DNA of 24,432 nucleotides, taken from assembly GCA_028868335.1 (NCBI GenBank), contig JAGWUU010000008.1:1-24432 (forward strand), given 5' to 3'. How positions within the stretch are numbered: the stretch's first letter is position 1; each line of letters opens with the position of its first letter. Positions 21,291 through 24,432 of the stretch are shown piece after piece. Under the pieces are notes generated by a model that made no database searches, was not told the DNA's origin, and was given only the letters and a program-made list of their open reading frames with translations. Position numbers and translations under genes: made by a program. Origin of the DNA: Sphingomonadales bacterium (lineage in GTDB: Bacteria > Pseudomonadota > Alphaproteobacteria > Sphingomonadales > Sphingomonadaceae).

Positions 21291-21929
21291 TCAAGTCAGC
21301 GAATCTGCCAGCACCGCCGCGCGCAGCTCGGCTATGCCCAGGCCCTTTTCCGACGAGGTGGCGTGGATCGCCGGAAAGGCGGCGGTGTGCTTGCGGGCTT
21401 CGGCCTGAGTCGAGGCGATCACCGCATCCAGTTCGCTGGCCTTGATCTTGTCGGCCTTGGTCAGGACCAGGCGATAGCCGACCGCCGCCTCATCGAGCAT
21501 GGACATCATCTCGCGGTCGACGTCCTTGACCCCGTGGCGGCTGTCGATCAGCACCAGCGCCCGTTTCAGCACGACGCGGCCGCGCAGGTAATCGCGCACC
21601 AGCCGCTTCCATTGCTCCACCACCTTGACCGGGGCCTTGGCGAAGCCATAGCCGGGCATGTCCACCAGCCGCAGGCGGGTGGGGTCGCCCACCTCGAAGA
21701 AGTTCAGTTCCTGCGTCCGTCCCGGCGTGACCGAGGTGCGGGCGATGGCCTTGCGGCCGGTCAGCGCGTTGAGCAGCGAACTCTTGCCGACGTTGGACCG
21801 TCCGGCAAACGCGATCTCGGCCGTATCGGGATCGGGCAGGAACTTCAGCGCCGGGGCGCTCTTCAGGAACTCGACCCGCCCCGCGAACAGGCGGCGCGCC
21901 TGTTCGGCGAGGTCGTCGTCCTGCTCCAT
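21291..21929 (-). CDS. engB: Ribosome biogenesis GTPase EngB (YihA/YsxC)
   Basis: This 212-aa TRAFAC GTPase takes part in late assembly of the large ribosomal subunit and in cell division. The G motifs are visible: G1 GRSNVGKS (43-50), the G2 region TSVTPGRTQ, G3 DMPGYG (90-95), and G4 TKAD (157-160), with the G5-like ATSSEKGLG near the C-terminus. The length is standard. The ATG at 21929 is 4 bp after the yidC stop, with GGGGGTAAG as its ribosome site, so it is the last gene of the rpmH-rnpA-yidD-yidC unit. engB behind yidC is a common alphaproteobacterial order. It converges with the phosphodiesterase gene across 31 bp. Confidence 0.96.
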   Translation of the reverse strand: MEQDDDLAEQARRLFAGRVEFLKSAPALKFLPDPDTAEIAFAGRSNVGKSSLLNALTGRKAIARTSVTPGRTQELNFFEVGDPTRLRLVDMPGYGFAKAPVKVVEQWKRLVRDYLRGRVVLKRALVLIDSRHGVKDVDREMMSMLDEAAVGYRLVLTKADKIKASELDAVIASTQAEARKHTAAFPAIHATSSEKGLGIAELRAAVLADSLT

Positions 21930-21933
21930 CGGC

Positions 21934-23724
21934 TTACCCCCGCGCCTTGGCGCGCTTGGTATCGGCGGCATCCTTGTCGGCCTGGGCCTTCAGTTGCGGG
22001 TGACGCGAATAGAGGTAGGTCTGCTGCGCGATGGTCAGCAGGTTAGAAGTGATCCAGTAGATCAGCAGTCCGGCCGCGAACGGCGCCATGACGAACATCA
22101 TCATCCACGGCATGATCGCGAAGACCTGTTGCTGCGCCGGATCCATCTGCGCCGGGTTGAGCTTGAACTGGAAGTACATGGTGATGCCCAGCATCAGCGC
22201 GAGGATGCCGATGCCAAGGAAGGCCGGCGGCGTGAAGTGCAACAGGCCGAACAGGTTGAAGATGTGCAGCGGATCGGGCGCGGACAAGTCCTTGATCCAC
22301 AGCACGAACGGCTGGTGGCGCATCTCGACCGCAAGGATCAGCACCTTGTAGAGTGCGAAGAACACGGGGATCTGCAGGAAGATCGGCAAGCATCCGGCAA
22401 GCGGGTTGACGCCCTCCTGCTTGTAGAGCTTCATCACCTCTTCCTGCTGCTTGGCGCGATCGTCCTTGTAGCGTTCCTGCAGCGCCTTCATCTTGGGCTG
22501 GATCGCGCGCATCGCCGCCATGCTGGCGAATTGGCGCTGGGCCACGGGGAACATCACCCCGCGCACGATCAGCGTCAGCAGGATGATCGCCACGCCGAAA
22601 TTGCCAACCAGGCCGAACAGCGATTTCAGCAGCCAGAAGATCGGCTTTTCGAACCAGCGGAACCAACCCCAGTCGATCGCCAGGCCGAAGTGCGGGATGC
22701 CCGCCGCCTCGTAGCGGTCAAGCACGGTCGATTCCTTGGCCCCCGCAAACAGGCGGGTGGTGCGCTTGAGGGTCTGGCCCGGCGCGACCGTGGCGTCGCC
22801 ATAGACCATGTCGGCGCGATAGATCCCGCCGCCCATCGTCCGGAAGCTGCTGGTGGCTCCTGCGGCATCGGGGATCAGCGTGGACATCCAGTAGATGTCG
22901 GTAAAGCCGACCCAGTCGGTCTTGCCCGCATTGCTGACCTGCCCGTCCTTGAGCACGTCCTTGTAGTTGGGATTGAAGGTGACGGTGCCGTCATAGGCGC
23001 CAAACGGCCCTGAATGCACGTTCCAGCTATCGAGGCTGGCGGTCTTGTCGGTGCGGTTGAGCAGGGCGAAAGGCTTGACCGTGACCGGCGCGGTTCCGGC
23101 GTTGCTCACCGCCTGGGTGACGGTGATCATGTAATCGGCATCGATCGCGTAGGTCAGGCTGTAGGTCTGACCGGCGCCGTTGTTCCAGGTCAGCGTCACC
23201 GGGCTTTGCGGGGTCAGCTTCGCCCCTGCGGGCGCGGTCCAGACGGTTCCGGCGTTGGGGGCGCTCACGCCCGCGCCGAGGAAACCGAACTGGGCGAGCT
23301 GCTGCGCAGGCGTTCCCGCCGGCGAGAAGATCCGCTGCGGGCCGCTGCTTTTCTCGACCGAGGCGGTGTGCCGGTTGAGCGTGAGATCGTCGACCACGCC
23401 GCCGGTAAGATTGAGCGAGCCCGACAGCCCCGGCGCGGCGATCGTGATGCGGCCTGCCGGATTGAGCGCGGATTGCAGGTCTTTTGCCTCAAGCACCTTG
23501 TCCGCATCGCTGGTCAGCCCGCCTTCGCGGGTCGGCTTGGCGCTGGCGCTTGGTTCGGGGGCAGGCGCGCCCGGAGCGGTTGCCGCCGCAGCAGCCGAGG
23601 TTGCGACAGGCTGGGGCTTGTTCGCCTCAGGATAGAAGTGGCGCATCGCGGCTTCCCAGCCGAACAGCAGCAGCAAGCTAAGCGCCGCGGCCAGGATCAT
23701 GTTGCGCGTATTGGTCTTGTCCAC
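21934..23724 (-). CDS. yidC: Membrane protein insertase YidC
   Basis: YidC inserts and folds inner-membrane proteins, alone or with SecYEG. The protein is 596 aa from the GTG at 23724, which gives the standard start DKTNTRNMILAAALSLLLLF and has AGGACG upstream; the ATG at 23781 would add 19 unlikely residues. It has one N-terminal membrane helix, an Ala/Pro-rich linker, a large periplasmic beta-sandwich domain (about 80-350) and a C-terminal five-helix insertase core. The core includes FGVAIILLTLIVRGVMFPV with the Arg of the hydrophilic groove, GCLPIFLQIPVFFALYKVL and MPWMMMFVMAPFAAGLLIYW. The C-terminal tail is basic. It lies between yidD (69 bp upstream) and engB (4 bp downstream). Confidence 0.97.
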   Translation of the reverse strand: MDKTNTRNMILAAALSLLLLFGWEAAMRHFYPEANKPQPVATSAAAAATAPGAPAPEPSASAKPTREGGLTSDADKVLEAKDLQSALNPAGRITIAAPGLSGSLNLTGGVVDDLTLNRHTASVEKSSGPQRIFSPAGTPAQQLAQFGFLGAGVSAPNAGTVWTAPAGAKLTPQSPVTLTWNNGAGQTYSLTYAIDADYMITVTQAVSNAGTAPVTVKPFALLNRTDKTASLDSWNVHSGPFGAYDGTVTFNPNYKDVLKDGQVSNAGKTDWVGFTDIYWMSTLIPDAAGATSSFRTMGGGIYRADMVYGDATVAPGQTLKRTTRLFAGAKESTVLDRYEAAGIPHFGLAIDWGWFRWFEKPIFWLLKSLFGLVGNFGVAIILLTLIVRGVMFPVAQRQFASMAAMRAIQPKMKALQERYKDDRAKQQEEVMKLYKQEGVNPLAGCLPIFLQIPVFFALYKVLILAVEMRHQPFVLWIKDLSAPDPLHIFNLFGLLHFTPPAFLGIGILALMLGITMYFQFKLNPAQMDPAQQQVFAIMPWMMMFVMAPFAAGLLIYWITSNLLTIAQQTYLYSRHPQLKAQADKDAADTKRAKARG

Positions 23725-23793
23725 GAAGGCGTCCTGCGTTGGTTCAGTCGGGTCAGATGGGGAAGAGCGGGTCCAGATCAAGCCGTATGCGTG

Positions 23794-24003
23794 TTACGGC
23801 ACCGGATCGTAGCCGTGCCCGCCCCACGGATGGCAGCGCAATAGCCGCTTCGCCGCCAGCCAGCTACCCTTAATCGCGCCGTGTTTTTCCAGCGCCTCGA
23901 TCGCGTATTGCGAGCACGACGGGGCATAGCGGCAGGTTGGCGGCAGGATCCGCGACGGGCCAAGCTGCCAGCCCCGGGCGATGAGGATCAGCAGGCGTTT
24001 CAT
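23794..24003 (-). CDS. yidD: Membrane protein insertion efficiency factor YidD
   Basis: This 69-aa protein helps YidC-dependent insertion and associates with the inner membrane through an amphipathic N-terminal helix. The family landmarks are PPTCRYAPSCSQYAIEAL (21-38) and RCHPWGGHGYDPVP (56-69), with Cys24 and Cys30 in place. The ATG overlaps the rnpA stop by 4 bp (ATGA), indicating coupled translation. The length is in the normal range. It lies between rnpA and yidC, as in most bacteria. Confidence 0.96.
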   Translation of the reverse strand: MKRLLILIARGWQLGPSRILPPTCRYAPSCSQYAIEALEKHGAIKGSWLAAKRLLRCHPWGGHGYDPVP

Positions 24004-24359
24004 TTTCGCGCTCTTGGCCTCCGTGGCGGATCACCCTTGCCTTGCGTGGCGCGCGAGAGGGCGGCGGACAGTTCCTCGCGAAGCTTGCCGAAGTCGCGTT
24101 CGACTCCCGTCTCGCGGCCAATCAGTACATGATCGTGGGCAGCCAGACCGGCTTGCGGCAGTAGTTCGCGGAGCAGGGCGCGGAAGCGGCGCTTCATCCG
24201 GTTGCGCACGACTGCGTTGCCGATTTTTTTGGTGACGGTGATGCCATAGCGCATCGCATCGCTGCCGTTGGGGTTGACCAGCAACACAAAACCGGGACGT
24301 GCGATCCGCAAGCCCCGGTTTGCTGCTAGAAAGTCAGCCCGCCGCGTAAGGACGGACAT
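24000..24359 (-). CDS. rnpA: Ribonuclease P protein component
   Basis: RnpA is the basic protein subunit of RNase P, which with the rnpB RNA (not in this window) matures tRNA 5' ends. The 119-aa protein has the RNR signature TKKIGNAVVRNRMKRRFR (43-60) and an N-terminal LTRRADFLAANRG that binds the pre-tRNA leader. The C-terminus carries a basic tail (PPRRPRARK) beyond the core. It begins 14 bp after the rpmH stop, and its end overlaps yidD by 4 bp. Confidence 0.95.
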   Translation of the reverse strand: MSVLTRRADFLAANRGLRIARPGFVLLVNPNGSDAMRYGITVTKKIGNAVVRNRMKRRFRALLRELLPQAGLAAHDHVLIGRETGVERDFGKLREELSAALSRATQGKGDPPRRPRARK

Positions 24360-24373
24360 CGTTTCGGCTTCGC

Positions 24374-24432
24374 TCAGGCGCTGAGCTTCTTGCGGCCGCG
24401 GGCGCGGCGCGCGCGCAGCACCTTGCGGCCGC
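24374..24432 (-). CDS. rpmH: 50S ribosomal protein L34 (partial, C-terminal end)
   Basis: Only the last 19 codons are inside the window; the start lies beyond base 24432. The residues read GRKVLRARRARGRKKLSA, the typical basic end of alphaproteobacterial L34. rpmH followed closely by rnpA is one of the most conserved bacterial gene pairs, which supports the call despite the short piece. It is the promoter-proximal gene of the cluster running down to engB. Confidence 0.9.
   Translation of the reverse strand, partial: GRKVLRARRARGRKKLSA

Noticed and set aside
21658..23013. A 451-codon plus-strand frame rich in Arg, His and Glu
   Set aside because: It lies antisense to engB and yidC; the composition is typical of a complementary-strand shadow.
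1..24432. CRISPR arrays, tRNA or rRNA genes, prophage genes
   Set aside because: I saw no regularly spaced repeats, no tRNA cloverleaf or rRNA-like sequence, and no phage structural genes.

Overview
This window is chromosomal DNA from a GC-rich alphaproteobacterium, most likely a member of the Sphingomonadales (Sphingomonadaceae or Erythrobacteraceae). The evidence is the ubiE-ubiB and mutM / rpsT-dnaA gene order typical of alphaproteobacteria, the sphingomonad-like DnaA, UbiB and symporter sequences, a degraded TonB-dependent receptor tail, and an intergenic palindromic repeat of a type common in sphingomonads. Most genes are housekeeping genes, packed with very short spacers or 4-bp overlaps.

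Layout. 1-3744 is a minus-strand block: DUF1993 protein, ubiE, ubiB, a 91-aa unknown and a low-molecular-weight protein tyrosine phosphatase. mutM (plus, 3849-4664) converges on a 50-aa minus-strand gene (4667-4819). 4909-7517 is a complete transposon: perfect 25-bp terminal inverted repeats, an 8-bp target duplication (ATCCGCCA) and an IS1-family-type DDE transposase, plus two passengers, a small basic protein and an AT-rich AAA+ ATPase gene. It lies just upstream of rpsT (7660-7920), followed by a strong terminator, a 362-bp leader and dnaA (8383-9882). A set of palindromes separates dnaA from a convergent acyl-CoA synthetase/SDR pair (10013-12485). Next come a MoeB/ThiF-type adenylyltransferase, a CobB-type sirtuin, a 116-bp palindromic repeat, the translationally coupled pair dapB-nth, a dicarboxylate/amino acid symporter, dapE, a cupin protein and a glutathione S-transferase. 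At 19752-19906 is the C-terminal remnant of a TonB-dependent receptor with a one-base frameshift, leading directly into a secreted type I phosphodiesterase/nucleotide pyrophosphatase gene. The window ends with the conserved minus-strand cluster rpmH (partial)-rnpA-yidD-yidC-engB.

Functional themes. UbiE and UbiB act in ubiquinone synthesis. MutM and Nth are base-excision-repair glycosylases. DapB and DapE belong to the lysine/diaminopimelate pathway. RpmH, RnpA, YidD, YidC and EngB link ribosome and RNase P biogenesis with membrane-protein insertion.

The best candidate for something undescribed is the passenger-carrying IS1-type transposon. It is short (2609 bp), intact and apparently recent, and carries an orphan AAA+ ATPase transcribed divergently from the transposase across an AT-rich region with repeated AAATTTAG motifs. 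The ATPase could be a transposition or target-choice helper, a defence protein or an unrelated passenger; the sequence alone cannot decide.
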